Assembly (NCBI GenBank): GCA_964404205.1
Contig: CAYOJD010000018.1
Location: 1-33,121 of the forward strand
Source: CAZWBR01 sp964404205
GTDB lineage: Bacteria > Bacteroidota > Bacteroidia > Bacteroidales > Prolixibacteraceae
Direction: 5' to 3'
Length of the DNA: 33,121 nucleotides
Position 1 is the first letter of the stretch. The number at the start of each line of letters is the position of its first letter. Below the pieces are notes generated by a model. That model saw only the letters and a list, made by a program, of their open reading frames with translations, did not search any database and was not told the origin of the DNA. This document shows positions 8,411 to 17,985 of this stretch, in pieces. A program made the translations under genes and the position numbers.

Positions 8411-9442
8411 TTAAATGGTTACCCTCGAAAAAGGCACCACATCCTGCGTTGCGAATTCGCCTTTCAGATATTTGAAATAGCCGGTAATGGCAATCATAGC
8501 AGCATTATCGGTTGTAAACCTGAACGGAGGAATATACATGCTCCATCGATGCTTGATTGCTGCATTCATCAACGCTTCGCGCAGGCCAGAGTTGGCCGAA
8601 ACACCACCTGCCACCGCAATCTCACTGATACCGGTCTCTTTGGCGGCTTTTTTCAATTTACCCAGCAAAATTTCGATGATTGTATGTTGCAGCGAAGCAC
8701 AAATATCAGCTTTGTTCTCTTCGATAAAGTTGGGATTGTTGGCTACCTGATCGCGAAGAAAATAAAGAAACGATGTTTTCAATCCACTGAAACTGTAATC
8801 GAGTGCCGGGATTCGGGGTTTTGCAAATTCAAATGCTTTGGGGTTGCCCTCTTTGGCCAGTTTATCGATAAGCGGTCCGCCGGGATAAGGCAGCCCCATC
8901 ACTTTGGCACATTTATCAAATGCTTCACCAGCCGCATCATCAATGGTTTGACCAATCACTTCCATATCAAGATGGTCGCGCACCACGATGATTTGAGAAT
9001 TTCCACCCGATACCAACAAGCATAAAAAAGGAAATTTAGGATGATTGTTGGCTTCAGGTGTCTCTTTCAGAAAGTGGGCCAGCACATGACCTTGCAAATG
9101 GTTAATTTCTATCATCGGGATACCAAGTGCCAACGAGAAGCCTTTGGCAAAGGAAGTTCCGACAAGTAACGAACCCAACAATCCGGGGCCACGTGTAAAA
9201 GCGATGGCTGAAATATCAGCAGGTTTTATTCCTGCCTTCTTAATGGCCTGATCAACAACCGGAATGATATTTTGCTGATGCGCGCGCGAAGCCAGTTCGG
9301 GGACAACGCCCCCATAAGCTTTGTGTACCGCCTGTCCGGCTACCTCGTTACTCAGCATCACATCGTTGCAAATTACAGCTGCTGAGGTATCGTCGCACGA
9401 CGATTCGATACCAAGTATATAAATCTTTTTTTCCTCTTTCAT
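8411..9442 (-). CDS. tsaD: tRNA N6-adenosine threonylcarbamoyltransferase
   Basis: TsaD transfers the threonylcarbamoyl group onto A37 of ANN-decoding tRNAs, working with TsaB, TsaC and TsaE. The protein starts MKEEKKIYILGIESSCDDTS, the standard opening of the family. It carries the metal-binding HxxxH pair in NHLQGH (His 115 and His 119) and a C-terminal AVAGGVSANSGLR segment. It is 343 residues, the normal length. A TTG two codons upstream (9448) is in frame, but the ATG at 9442 fits the family better. It is divergent from the TamB-like gene; no perfect TAnnTTTG box was found for it. Confidence 0.97.
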   Translation of the reverse strand: MKEEKKIYILGIESSCDDTSAAVICNDVMLSNEVAGQAVHKAYGGVVPELASRAHQQNIIPVVDQAIKKAGIKPADISAIAFTRGPGLLGSLLVGTSFAKGFSLALGIPMIEINHLQGHVLAHFLKETPEANNHPKFPFLCLLVSGGNSQIIVVRDHLDMEVIGQTIDDAAGEAFDKCAKVMGLPYPGGPLIDKLAKEGNPKAFEFAKPRIPALDYSFSGLKTSFLYFLRDQVANNPNFIEENKADICASLQHTIIEILLGKLKKAAKETGISEIAVAGGVSANSGLREALMNAAIKHRWSMYIPPFRFTTDNAAMIAITGYFKYLKGEFATQDVVPFSRVTI

Positions 9443-9594
9443 AGCCAATTCAATTTGGGAAACCGCCTCTTCATCTACCGAAAAAGTGCTACTTTTATCC
9501 GGTCGGTAAAATAGCGTTCAACTCAACTCCCTCAACGGAAATAATCGTCAAAAGTATCAAAAATTGGCATAAAATATTAATCTCGGTTGCGATA

Positions 9595-12500
9595 GTGCTG
9601 GCAATGCTTACGACAGCCTCCTACCTGCTGTTCAGGTCGCCGCGTGTGCAGACTTACCTGGTCAACTGGGTAATGAAACAACTTGCCGACACCTATCAGA
9701 CAAAGATTAAAGTGGGTGGTGTTAACATCTCTCTCTTCAATAAAATTGTGTTGGAAGAGGTTTTGATTGAAGATCAAAGTCGCGATACGTTGGCGTATGT
9801 AGGCAAAGTTGCGTTGGGGATCGATTCACTGAAATTAACCACTAAAAGATTACATATTAGCGATATCACCTTGATTGACCCATTGGTAAGAATTTCAAAA
9901 TTCAACGAGAATTTTAATTTCAGTTTTCTCACCGGGCATTCCAGTCAGGAAAATACAAGCCGCCCAAGCCGGTGGCATATCACTTACGACGATTTTGCCA
10001 TCCGTAATGGCCGTTTCGACTATAAAAACCTGAATGATACCACAACTCAAATCAATGGGGTCAATTTTAGCGACATCCGGATAAACAGGTTTAATCTCAC
10101 ATTGGTAAACCTGCTGGAAACCGACAGTGCAACGACTTTTTTTATTGACAACGCATCGTTACAGGAAAAGTCGGGTTTTGTATTGGGCGACCTCCGCTTT
10201 AAGGCTCAAATCGATACAATGGGATTCCATATCAACAATTTGACCTTGGTTTCGAACTTATCAAACATCGAATCTTCGTATTTAAATATCAAGAAGAAAG
10301 AAGAACTTCCGACCAAAACCGATTCGCTTGGAAACCCCGTTGAAATACCTATTACCGACCAGTATCTTGCTGAAGGAGAATTGAACGAATCGATTCTTTC
10401 ACTTTCCGATTTGGCTTATTTCCTGCCTGAAATCTGGGGGATGGATGAAAAATTAAAGTTCTCAGGGCAGATGCGCGGTTCACTTAGCAATCTTAAGTTT
10501 AGAAAATTAAACCTAAAAATCGGAGAAAAGACCCAGTTCAATGCCGACCTTGAACTGATGGGACTGCCTGAATGGCAAAAAACTTTTATCTATTTCAAAT
10601 TCTACGACAACGTATTTAACCTGACCGATCTGGCCCGGATTAAAATGCCGGATTTGTATCCCCGGCGCTATCCACGTATCCCAAATGAGGACGTAACGCT
10701 TACCTATAAAGGGAACTTCAGCGGTTTCCCTTCCGACTTTGTGGCTTATGGCACCTTGGGCGGCGATTTTGGGACTCTCTCGACCGATATTGCATTAAAA
10801 CCAAATGCCAATGGAGAAATCGATTTTTCGGGATACCTGAAAACCCGCTCATTCCAGATTGGCCGTGTACTGGGGCACCATCCCCTTGGCGCAGTGACGA
10901 TGCACATCAATGTGAAAGGCAGCAGACGGCAACAAAACCGTTTTAACGTAATTGCCAAAGGAGCCATCGACAGCATTTATTACAACAATTACCGTATCGA
11001 TTCGATTTATATTGACGGCCATGCCCGTGAAAAAAGCTACGAAGGACAGCTCGATATTCGAGACGAAAACCTTAAACTTACTTTTGCCGGAAAAGCCGAT
11101 CTCGAAAGTAAAATTCCGGTTTTCAACTTTCGATCGACACTTGAACGGGCCAACCTGAATATTCTCGGAATCGATAAAAAGTACGCCCGTTCGGAAATGG
11201 CCTATACCCTGGAGGCCAATTTTACCGGTAAACACATCGACGACCTCAACGGTGAAATCGACCTTAAAAATTTCTTTTTTGCCAGAAATAATAAGCAGTT
11301 CGATGTCCGTTCGCTAAAGCTGGTTACCAACAATAACGAAAACAAAAACAGCTTAACTGTCCGTTCAGATTTGGCTGATATCGATATTGACGGGAAATAT
11401 TATTTCAGGGATTTCGATTCAGCGATACGCGATATTCTGAGTTACTATATCCCGTCGGCCAAACTACCTTTCTCGTCAAGAAAGGCGCAACAGTCAAACA
11501 GTTTTAAATTCAATGTTAACCTAAAGAATCCGGCCTACATCACCCATTTCTTTCTACCTGAAATCGTGCCACTTTCGCCGATAACCATTAATGGAGAACT
11601 TAATTCGGCCAACAAAACGCTGGTTATTGACGGTACAACCGATAATATCATGATTGCCGGCAACGAATTAAAAGGGTTGACCCTGACATCGAGAAACTAT
11701 AACAACAAATGGAGTTGCCGCATAGGTACGGAGAAAGCGACTATCAGAAACAGTATTGTGGTCGACAATCTATCGTTGAACAACTTACTGGGCAACGACA
11801 GCATCCATACCACCCTGAGCTGGAGCAACAACAGTCCGTTGACATATAGCGGAAAAGTCGATGCCCTTAGTGTCTTCTCCAAAGACCACGAAGGAGTTAA
11901 CATGACCGATATCTACCTACAGCCCAGCAATATATGGGTAGCCGATTCGCTTTGGAAAATCGACGACAGCCGTATCCATCTCGACTCTACCCAAATGACT
12001 GTCAGCAACTTTAAGATTCATCACAACAACCAGTTTTTCCGCATTAACGGGAATGTTACCGACGATCCGTCGGATTATATCAAAGTGGAAATGGAAAAGA
12101 TCTCGCTTGGTTATCTGGATCTGATTCTCGAAGAAAAGATTGGCATCAATGCCATATTAAATGGAGAAGTGACACTATCGGATCCGTACCACGCACTTTT
12201 TCTTACCAGCGATTTAAAGTTAGACAACTTCAGCTACAATGGTGAGAACTTCGGCAATATGTCGCTCGAAAATCTATGGAATAAAGAAGAAAAAAGGCTC
12301 TACTCTACCATCAAACTTTTAAATGAAAATAAAGCCAAGCTCCTGCTAAAAGGATATTACCAACCTTCGAACGACACAATCAGTGCTTCAGGAGATTTCG
12401 ACGACTTTCCGGTGGAGACCCTCCATCCGTTTTTGTCGGTTTTTGCCGACCGGCTCGAAGGAAGCGCTACGGGAAAAGTCAATATAACCGGTACGATTAG

Positions 12501-14037
12501 CGATCCCAATTTCCAAGGTAAAGTCGACATCAAAAATGGCTTAATTGGGATTGATTACACAAAGGTTGCCTATTCGTTCAACGAACCGGTGATTTTTTCT
12601 GACGATTCAATCATGTTCCGGAGAATGACACTATACGATCCGGAGAAAAACAGTGCACTTTTCGATGGTTATATTACCCAAAAAATGTTCAGCAACTTAT
12701 CTTACAACATGTTGCTTGAAACAGACAATATGCTTAGCCTCGACACCCGTTTGAACGAAAGCAGCATGTTTTACGGCAAAGCACACTGTGCCGGGCAAGT
12801 GCGCATAACCGGTTACAGACAAAATGTGAAACTGGATTTGGCACTTACCACCAGACCGGGAACTCAAATTTACATTCCGCTCGAGAACAACATTACAGCT
12901 TCAAATTACGATTTCATCCGTTTTGTCAGCCCCGATACGGCGAATTTCCGATCTATTGCCAAAAACGTTCCGGTCGAAGAAGATGGTTTTGAGATGGAGC
13001 TGGCCGTACAAGCTACTCCGGATGCAAAAATTCAAATCAATTTCAGTTCTGCAATTGGCGATGTCATTTATGGTCAGGGAAATGGCAATCTACGGATGAT
13101 ATACGACAAACTCGATAATTTCTATATATATGGCAATTACGAAGTGGAAAAAGGCGACTATCTATTTACCCTTCAAAATGTTATCGGAAAGAAATTTAAA
13201 CTCGAAGAGGGTGGCTCCATTTCATGGGACGGCGATCCTTATGGCGCCAACGTCGATTTAAATGCTGTTTACAAACTGAAAACATCGGTTTACGATCTAC
13301 TGCTCGACACTTATCAGGGCGACAACTCCCGCCGAATACCGGTTGAATGTAAAATCAACCTGTCGAAAAAGTTGCTTAATCCAGCCATTAAATTTGACAT
13401 TTTGTTCCCTACAGCCGACGAACGAACGAAAGACGAATTGCAACAGTTCATTAGTACACAAGACGATATCAATCGACAAATGCTTTCACTGCTGGTAATG
13501 GGGCAGTTTTTCACACCCGATTACCTTCGTGGCAGACAAAACTTCGAAAGCAATACAGGTGATATAGTTGGGGCAACCACTTCCGAAATGTTATCGAACC
13601 AACTGTCGAACTGGCTATCGCAGATTAGCAATAATTTCGATATAGGGTTCAATTACCGTCCCGGCGACCAGGTGAATACCAATCAAATGGAGGTGGCGCT
13701 CAGTACCCAGATTTTGAACGACCGTGTAACCATTAACGGTAATATTGGCAACAACAGTAGTTTGCTGACCAATACAACCAATCCGTTTGTTGGTGAGCTC
13801 GAAGTATTTGTAAAACTCGATAAAACCGGACGGCTTCAATTAAAGGCCTACAACCGCGCCAACGACGATTTGATTTACGACGCGGCGCCTTACAAACAGG
13901 GTTTAGGTCTCTCTTATCGTAAGAGTTTCGACTCGCTGTACGAACTTTTTCAGAAATACAGACAGAAAAACATTTCGTCGGCAGCTGCAACAACATCAAA
14001 AGCTGCAAAAAAAGCAGTGAGCAACGAAAAGCAGTGA
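9595..14037 (+). CDS. TamB-like translocation/assembly module protein
   Basis: TamB-family proteins are very long beta-rich proteins anchored in the inner membrane that span the periplasm and help deliver proteins or phospholipids to the outer membrane. Seen here: an N-terminal hydrophobic anchor followed by FRSPRVQTYLVNWV, about 1400 residues of repetitive amphipathic beta-strand sequence, and a C-terminal TamB (DUF490) region over roughly the last 400 residues, including FDIGFNYRPGD and RVTINGNIGNN. The first usable start is GTG at 9595, but it cuts the membrane anchor short. The frame stays open upstream to 9445, with a sensible continuation (IKNWHKILISVAIV), yet that stretch contains no ATG, GTG or TTG in frame. 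The true start is unresolved. It lies upstream of exbB-exbD-tonB and next to tsaD. Confidence 0.9.
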   Translation: MLAMLTTASYLLFRSPRVQTYLVNWVMKQLADTYQTKIKVGGVNISLFNKIVLEEVLIEDQSRDTLAYVGKVALGIDSLKLTTKRLHISDITLIDPLVRISKFNENFNFSFLTGHSSQENTSRPSRWHITYDDFAIRNGRFDYKNLNDTTTQINGVNFSDIRINRFNLTLVNLLETDSATTFFIDNASLQEKSGFVLGDLRFKAQIDTMGFHINNLTLVSNLSNIESSYLNIKKKEELPTKTDSLGNPVEIPITDQYLAEGELNESILSLSDLAYFLPEIWGMDEKLKFSGQMRGSLSNLKFRKLNLKIGEKTQFNADLELMGLPEWQKTFIYFKFYDNVFNLTDLARIKMPDLYPRRYPRIPNEDVTLTYKGNFSGFPSDFVAYGTLGGDFGTLSTDIALKPNANGEIDFSGYLKTRSFQIGRVLGHHPLGAVTMHINVKGSRRQQNRFNVIAKGAIDSIYYNNYRIDSIYIDGHAREKSYEGQLDIRDENLKLTFAGKADLESKIPVFNFRSTLERANLNILGIDKKYARSEMAYTLEANFTGKHIDDLNGEIDLKNFFFARNNKQFDVRSLKLVTNNNENKNSLTVRSDLADIDIDGKYYFRDFDSAIRDILSYYIPSAKLPFSSRKAQQSNSFKFNVNLKNPAYITHFFLPEIVPLSPITINGELNSANKTLVIDGTTDNIMIAGNELKGLTLTSRNYNNKWSCRIGTEKATIRNSIVVDNLSLNNLLGNDSIHTTLSWSNNSPLTYSGKVDALSVFSKDHEGVNMTDIYLQPSNIWVADSLWKIDDSRIHLDSTQMTVSNFKIHHNNQFFRINGNVTDDPSDYIKVEMEKISLGYLDLILEEKIGINAILNGEVTLSDPYHALFLTSDLKLDNFSYNGENFGNMSLENLWNKEEKRLYSTIKLLNENKAKLLLKGYYQPSNDTISASGDFDDFPVETLHPFLSVFADRLEGSATGKVNITGTISDPNFQGKVDIKNGLIGIDYTKVAYSFNEPVIFSDDSIMFRRMTLYDPEKNSALFDGYITQKMFSNLSYNMLLETDNMLSLDTRLNESSMFYGKAHCAGQVRITGYRQNVKLDLALTTRPGTQIYIPLENNITASNYDFIRFVSPDTANFRSIAKNVPVEEDGFEMELAVQATPDAKIQINFSSAIGDVIYGQGNGNLRMIYDKLDNFYIYGNYEVEKGDYLFTLQNVIGKKFKLEEGGSISWDGDPYGANVDLNAVYKLKTSVYDLLLDTYQGDNSRRIPVECKINLSKKLLNPAIKFDILFPTADERTKDELQQFISTQDDINRQMLSLLVMGQFFTPDYLRGRQNFESNTGDIVGATTSEMLSNQLSNWLSQISNNFDIGFNYRPGDQVNTNQMEVALSTQILNDRVTINGNIGNNSSLLTNTTNPFVGELEVFVKLDKTGRLQLKAYNRANDDLIYDAAPYKQGLGLSYRKSFDSLYELFQKYRQKNISSAAATTSKAAKKAVSNEKQ

Positions 14038-14122
14038 GCGCAAATCTCAACTTCGATTGCCAATGCCCTAATATTTGAGGCTGTTTTAAGCTTCGCAGTG
14101 ATGGAAGTATCGACAGAATATC

Positions 14123-14130
14123 TATTTTTG
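14123..14130 (+). promoter_or_regulatory. -7 box of the exbB-exbD-tonB operon
   Basis: TATTTTTG is a perfect TAnnTTTG match, 51 nt before the exbB start, in the 144-bp gap after the TamB-like gene. No TTG is evident at the ideal -33 distance. It suggests the Ton genes can be transcribed independently of the gene before them. Confidence 0.5.
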
Positions 14131-14181
14131 TCTGAAACGAGACTCAATTTTGTACAATATCAATAAAACTAAATAGTCGCA

Positions 14182-14880
14182 ATGTTTACACTACTCTCCA
14201 TTTCGGCGTTGGTCGCACAAACTGCAAATACAGCCGTGCCAACCGCACAAAAAGCTGTCGAATTAGATCTTATCGATCTTGCATTTAAAGGTGGATGGCT
14301 GATGATTCCGCTCGTATTACTCAGTATCATAGCCGCCTATATTTTTGGAGAACGATATATGGTGCTCAAAAAAGCATCGAAAATCGACCCCAATTTTATG
14401 GAGCAAATTAAAGATCAGATCTATCAGGGCAAAGTTGATTCAGCCCTAAGATTGTGCAAATCGAATGATACACCGATTGCACGGATGATTGAAAAGGGTA
14501 TCTCGCGCATTGGTCGTCCGTTGAACGATGTGAATACGGCCATCGAAAATGTTGGGAACCTCGAAATTTCGAAATTGGAAAAAGGGCTTCCTACATTGGC
14601 CAGTGTTGCCGGTGGTGCGCCTATGATTGGCTTCCTTGGTACTGTGACCGGGATGGTAAGGGCTTTCTACGACATGGCTACCGCTGGAAACAACATCGAT
14701 ATTCAGTTGCTGTCGTCCGGTATTTACGAAGCAATGGTAACCACTGTTGCAGGCCTTATCGTAGGTATTTCGGCCTATTTTGCCTACAATATTCTGGTTT
14801 CGAAAGTCGATAAAGTAGTCTTCAAGATGGAAGCCACTACTTCAGAATTTATGGATTTGCTGCACGAGCCAGTCAAATAA
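14182..14880 (+). CDS. exbB: MotA/TolQ/ExbB proton channel family protein
   Basis: ExbB forms the pentameric inner-membrane core which, with ExbD, uses the proton gradient to drive TonB. The 232-residue protein has a short hydrophobic N-terminus, a first membrane segment around 36-54 (GGWLMIPLVLLSIIAAYIF), and two later segments. These include the hallmark APMIGFLGTVTGMVRAF and the final MVTTVAGLIVGISAYFAYN. It is the first gene of a three-gene operon; exbD starts 15 nt after its stop. TolQ is an alternative family name, but the TonB-type third gene makes the ExbB role more likely. Confidence 0.92.
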   Translation: MFTLLSISALVAQTANTAVPTAQKAVELDLIDLAFKGGWLMIPLVLLSIIAAYIFGERYMVLKKASKIDPNFMEQIKDQIYQGKVDSALRLCKSNDTPIARMIEKGISRIGRPLNDVNTAIENVGNLEISKLEKGLPTLASVAGGAPMIGFLGTVTGMVRAFYDMATAGNNIDIQLLSSGIYEAMVTTVAGLIVGISAYFAYNILVSKVDKVVFKMEATTSEFMDLLHEPVK

Positions 14881-14895
14881 TAATTTGTACAAATC

Positions 14896-15303
14896 ATGGC
14901 ATTACGCAAAAGAAATAAAGTAGAATCAGCCTTCAGCACGGCCTCCATGTCTGACCTGGTTTTCCTTTTGCTGATATTTTTTATGATTACCTCGACGTTA
15001 GTTAGCCCAAACGCATTGAAACTGTTGTTGCCTCAAAGCAACAATCAAACCAATGCCAAACCGCTAACAACCGTCTCTATCAGCAAGGAACTGAATTACT
15101 ATGTCAATAACGACGGAAAAATTGTGCAGGTAAACTTTGCAGAAATCGAACCATTTTTGCAACAAACGTTGGGCAATAATCCCGAAACCTACATTTCGCT
15201 TCATGCCGAAAAGTCGGTTCCTATCGAGGAAGTTGTTAAAATCATGAATATTGCCAAGCGCAACAATTACAAAATGATTTTAGCCACCAGTCCTGAAAAA
15301 TAA
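14896..15303 (+). CDS. exbD: Biopolymer transport protein ExbD/TolR
   Basis: ExbD is the partner of ExbB, with one membrane helix and a periplasmic domain. This 135-residue protein has the typical short cytoplasmic N-terminus, then a helix starting MSDLVFLLLIFFM. Asp 20 is the conserved proton-carrying residue. The periplasmic part ends NYKMILATSPEK. Only one ExbD copy is present, whereas many Bacteroidota Ton loci carry two. It lies between exbB and tonB with very short gaps. Confidence 0.93.
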   Translation: MALRKRNKVESAFSTASMSDLVFLLLIFFMITSTLVSPNALKLLLPQSNNQTNAKPLTTVSISKELNYYVNNDGKIVQVNFAEIEPFLQQTLGNNPETYISLHAEKSVPIEEVVKIMNIAKRNNYKMILATSPEK

Positions 15304-15327
15304 TTATTTTGTAAAAGCATTTTCCTG

Positions 15328-16254
15328 ATGCAAATGACCAACGACCAGAAAAGAGGAATTATCTCAACAGTACTGTTTCATGCAGCGATTCTGTTGATAC
15401 TGCTCTTTATGGGACTGAAAGTTCCTTTTCCGCCTCCAACGGAAGAGGGCATCATGGTCGATTTTGGGTTTTCAGCTACAGGCTTGGGCGAAGAAGAACC
15501 CTCGGCTGCCCAGGCTCCTGAGCAGGCACTCCCCTCGCCCAAAGAAACGGTGGTACCAAAACCAGCCGAAGCGAAACCCGCAACGCAAAAACAACCCGAC
15601 GAAGCTGACGAAGATTTACTGACGCAGGAGTTGGAAAAAACTGTCGCTGTAAAAACCGGGACGAAGAAAAAAGAGGTCGACAAGGCCAAAGAAAAACTCG
15701 AAGCTGACAAAAAACGCCAAGAGGCAGCCGAAAAAGAACGCATCCGGCAAGAAACAATTGAACGTCAGCGCGCCGAAGAAGAAGCCCAAAGAAAGCAGGC
15801 CGAAGAACAGAAGAAAATCGGAGATATCAATTCGCGGGCAAAAAATGCTTTTGGAGGCGGAAAAACCGACAATGGCTCAACCAGTACCGGACAAGGGGTA
15901 ACCTATGGCCCCGGCAACCAAGGCAGCCCCGACGGCACTCCCGGAGCCAAACAATACGGTATTGGCGGAGGAAGCGGCAACGGCATATCATTCAGTTTAT
16001 CGGGGCGTAGTGCCCGCTCACTTCCCAAACCTGATTACCCTGGGAATGATGGTGGTACTGTGGTAGTAGAAGTAACGGTCGACAAATTCGGCAAGGTAAC
16101 CAATGCCCGCGTTGGGGTGAAAGGCACCAACACCAACGACCCCGATCTGCTCGAAGCAGCCAGAAAAGCAGCTGTTTCAGCAAGTTTTAATGCGGATAAC
16201 AATGCTCCGGCATTCCAAAAAGGAACCATCACCTACCATTTTGTGCTGCAATAA
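15328..16254 (+). CDS. tonB: TonB-family energy transducer
   Basis: TonB links the ExbB-ExbD motor to outer-membrane TonB-dependent receptors. The 308-residue protein has one membrane anchor (about 10-28), a Pro/Glu-rich stretch, a long charged region likely to form a coiled coil (about 111-170, rich in K, E, Q and R), and a Gly-rich linker. The C-terminal domain (about 225-308) contains PKPDYPGNDGG and VEVTVDKFGKVTNARV, typical of TonB C-termini. The coiled coil resembles TolA, so a TolA-like role is possible. A second ATG lies two codons in (15334). It is the last gene of the exbB operon; no clear terminator follows. Confidence 0.88.
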   Translation: MQMTNDQKRGIISTVLFHAAILLILLFMGLKVPFPPPTEEGIMVDFGFSATGLGEEEPSAAQAPEQALPSPKETVVPKPAEAKPATQKQPDEADEDLLTQELEKTVAVKTGTKKKEVDKAKEKLEADKKRQEAAEKERIRQETIERQRAEEEAQRKQAEEQKKIGDINSRAKNAFGGGKTDNGSTSTGQGVTYGPGNQGSPDGTPGAKQYGIGGGSGNGISFSLSGRSARSLPKPDYPGNDGGTVVVEVTVDKFGKVTNARVGVKGTNTNDPDLLEAARKAAVSASFNADNNAPAFQKGTITYHFVLQ

Positions 16255-16423
16255 GCAACATTGCAATTAAAAGTTCCAAATCGCTTGATTTTTTGATTTT
16301 TAAAACCTAATTTGTAGTCGAAAGCTACCTTGAATTTGTTTCGTTTGGCTGGATAAAACTTCGGGTTGTACTCCAGTTTGTCTACATTCCTGATTGCATC
16401 TGTTTCAACCTAAAAACAATGAC

Positions 16424-17062
16424 ATGAAATCATTCACAATGCAGGAACATGAGTTATTCAACACGGCCTTAGCGCTCATGAAAAATCTCAACCGCCTGTC
16501 GGAAGCCAATGAACTTATGGAAAAGCCTGTTCCCAACAACCTGGCTACCGAATTCAAGAACCGATTGGAAACGGCCATCACTTTCCCCTACAACCGTAAT
16601 TTCAATCAAGAAACCCAATTACTTCATGCAGAAGCCGATCGCATTGTCCAGATGTTAAAGAAGCAAGTTTCTGAAGTCAAATACTTTCTACAAAAAGCCT
16701 TTCCGCACGATAGCCGAATTTGGGAACAGTATGGCCATTGCGAGTTCGAAAAAGTGTCGCAGAATTTTTTCAAAACACTCCTTTGCATCGACCGTCTTTG
16801 CTTGTTGGTCAAACAATATCGTTCTTTACTTTTCAAATTAAATTTCCCGTTCAGGCTTACAGCCGAAATCGAACAGTTGGCCAACATTCTGCTTGCCAGG
16901 AACAACGAAATAATCATTTGGTACGAAACCAACGACGGTGAAAACAATGAGCGCATTGAGCGGTTAAACAGATTGAGCGAGACAATGGCTGAGATGGAAG
17001 AAATGTTGAAAGAAACCGAGAATAAAGCCAATGAAAAGGCCAATGAATATGCCCCACATTGA
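16424..17062 (+). CDS. Hypothetical helical cytoplasmic protein
   Basis: I do not recognise this 212-residue protein. It has no signal peptide or membrane segment and is rich in Glu, Asn, Leu and Lys. Most of it is predictable as alpha-helix, with a heptad-like tail (about 170-205, ERLNRLSETMAEMEEMLKE) that could form a coiled coil. The ATG at 16424 is preferred over an in-frame TTG ten codons upstream. It is preceded by about 170 bp of non-coding DNA without a convincing promoter. It abuts the convergent EamA gene with no space between stop codons, leaving no room for a terminator. Confidence 0.75.
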   Translation: MKSFTMQEHELFNTALALMKNLNRLSEANELMEKPVPNNLATEFKNRLETAITFPYNRNFNQETQLLHAEADRIVQMLKKQVSEVKYFLQKAFPHDSRIWEQYGHCEFEKVSQNFFKTLLCIDRLCLLVKQYRSLLFKLNFPFRLTAEIEQLANILLARNNEIIIWYETNDGENNERIERLNRLSETMAEMEEMLKETENKANEKANEYAPH

Positions 17063-17968
17063 CTAATATTCGGGATCGATTTTGGTTTTAGGCATCAGTT
17101 TTTTACGTGTTACCAGATAAATTCCCAAAAGGACAATTATCATCCCAACAATTTCAATAAGTGAAAGCGTTTCGCCCAGCAAAAAAAGTGCAATTACAGC
17201 AGTCACTATGGTTTGCGCCAGCAGTGCTACCGATGCAGTGGTCGACTTGATATAGCCCAGAGCGTAATTTATGGCAAGCCAGCCTCCAAGTTGAGAAATA
17301 AGACCTAAACCGATTAACGAACCCCATGCTTCAGTTGTAAAGCCAGTCAGCGGGGTTGATGTGAAAAAACAGATACCAAACAGAAGCAGAGAACTGGCAA
17401 ACATGGAGATGGCCGTAAACGAGACCGTGTCGAGGCTCACCCTTCCTTTTCGCATAACCAAAAGATAGGTAGCATAAAACAGACTGGCCACAATGGCCAG
17501 AATATGGCCCGTATTGAGTGCTGCAGCAGTAATTTTCTCTATCCCGACAATCAGACTTACCCCAATTAACGACACTGTTGTTCCTATCCAAAAAAGCCTC
17601 CCGGGCTGTTCGCGCAGGAAAATAATAGAGCCAATACCGACCCAAACCGGGGCCAAATTGGCCAGCAATGTCGATATCGAAGCTTTTGTCAACAAGATTG
17701 AGATATTCCAGACAGCAATATCGAAAGCGAAAATCAGCCCCGAAATCAATGCAAATTTTACTGATGTCCAATCTGAGATATTCTTTCGGCGGAAAAGCCA
17801 GATCGGGATAACTCCCACAAAGCCAAAAAACATCCGATAGAAAGCTGAAGAAAGCCCGTCGACAGCCGACAACTTGACAAAAACCGCCGACCAACCAATG
17901 CAGACGATTCCTGCAAAAAGCACTACATAATAAAACCAGATCGGTTTATGCCTTTTGGCCTGAATCAT
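17063..17968 (-). CDS. EamA/DMT-superfamily transporter
   Basis: This 301-residue protein of the drug/metabolite transporter superfamily has about ten hydrophobic helices arranged as two EamA repeats (roughly 12-143 and 155-290). Helix-rich stretches such as AGIVCIGWSAVFVKL and FLLGETLSLIEIVGMIIVLL are visible, the latter being a classic feature of the second repeat. Substrates of this family range from amino acids to nucleotide sugars and cannot be named here. It begins 17 bp after the trkH stop on the same strand, so the two are probably co-transcribed. Confidence 0.9.
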   Translation of the reverse strand: MIQAKRHKPIWFYYVVLFAGIVCIGWSAVFVKLSAVDGLSSAFYRMFFGFVGVIPIWLFRRKNISDWTSVKFALISGLIFAFDIAVWNISILLTKASISTLLANLAPVWVGIGSIIFLREQPGRLFWIGTTVSLIGVSLIVGIEKITAAALNTGHILAIVASLFYATYLLVMRKGRVSLDTVSFTAISMFASSLLLFGICFFTSTPLTGFTTEAWGSLIGLGLISQLGGWLAINYALGYIKSTTASVALLAQTIVTAVIALFLLGETLSLIEIVGMIIVLLGIYLVTRKKLMPKTKIDPEY

Positions 17969-17985
17969 CCATCGAGTGTATTAAA

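Noticed and set aside
8405..9025. Open frame of 206 codons antisense to tsaD
   Set aside because: It lies entirely within a well-supported tsaD gene and has no promoter or family motifs.
14134..14145. 12-nt match (GAAACGAGACTC) to the tRNA-Gly T-arm region, upstream of exbB
   Set aside because: Matches of 12 nt are expected by chance in a window of this size, and no other tRNA or attachment-site feature surrounds it.
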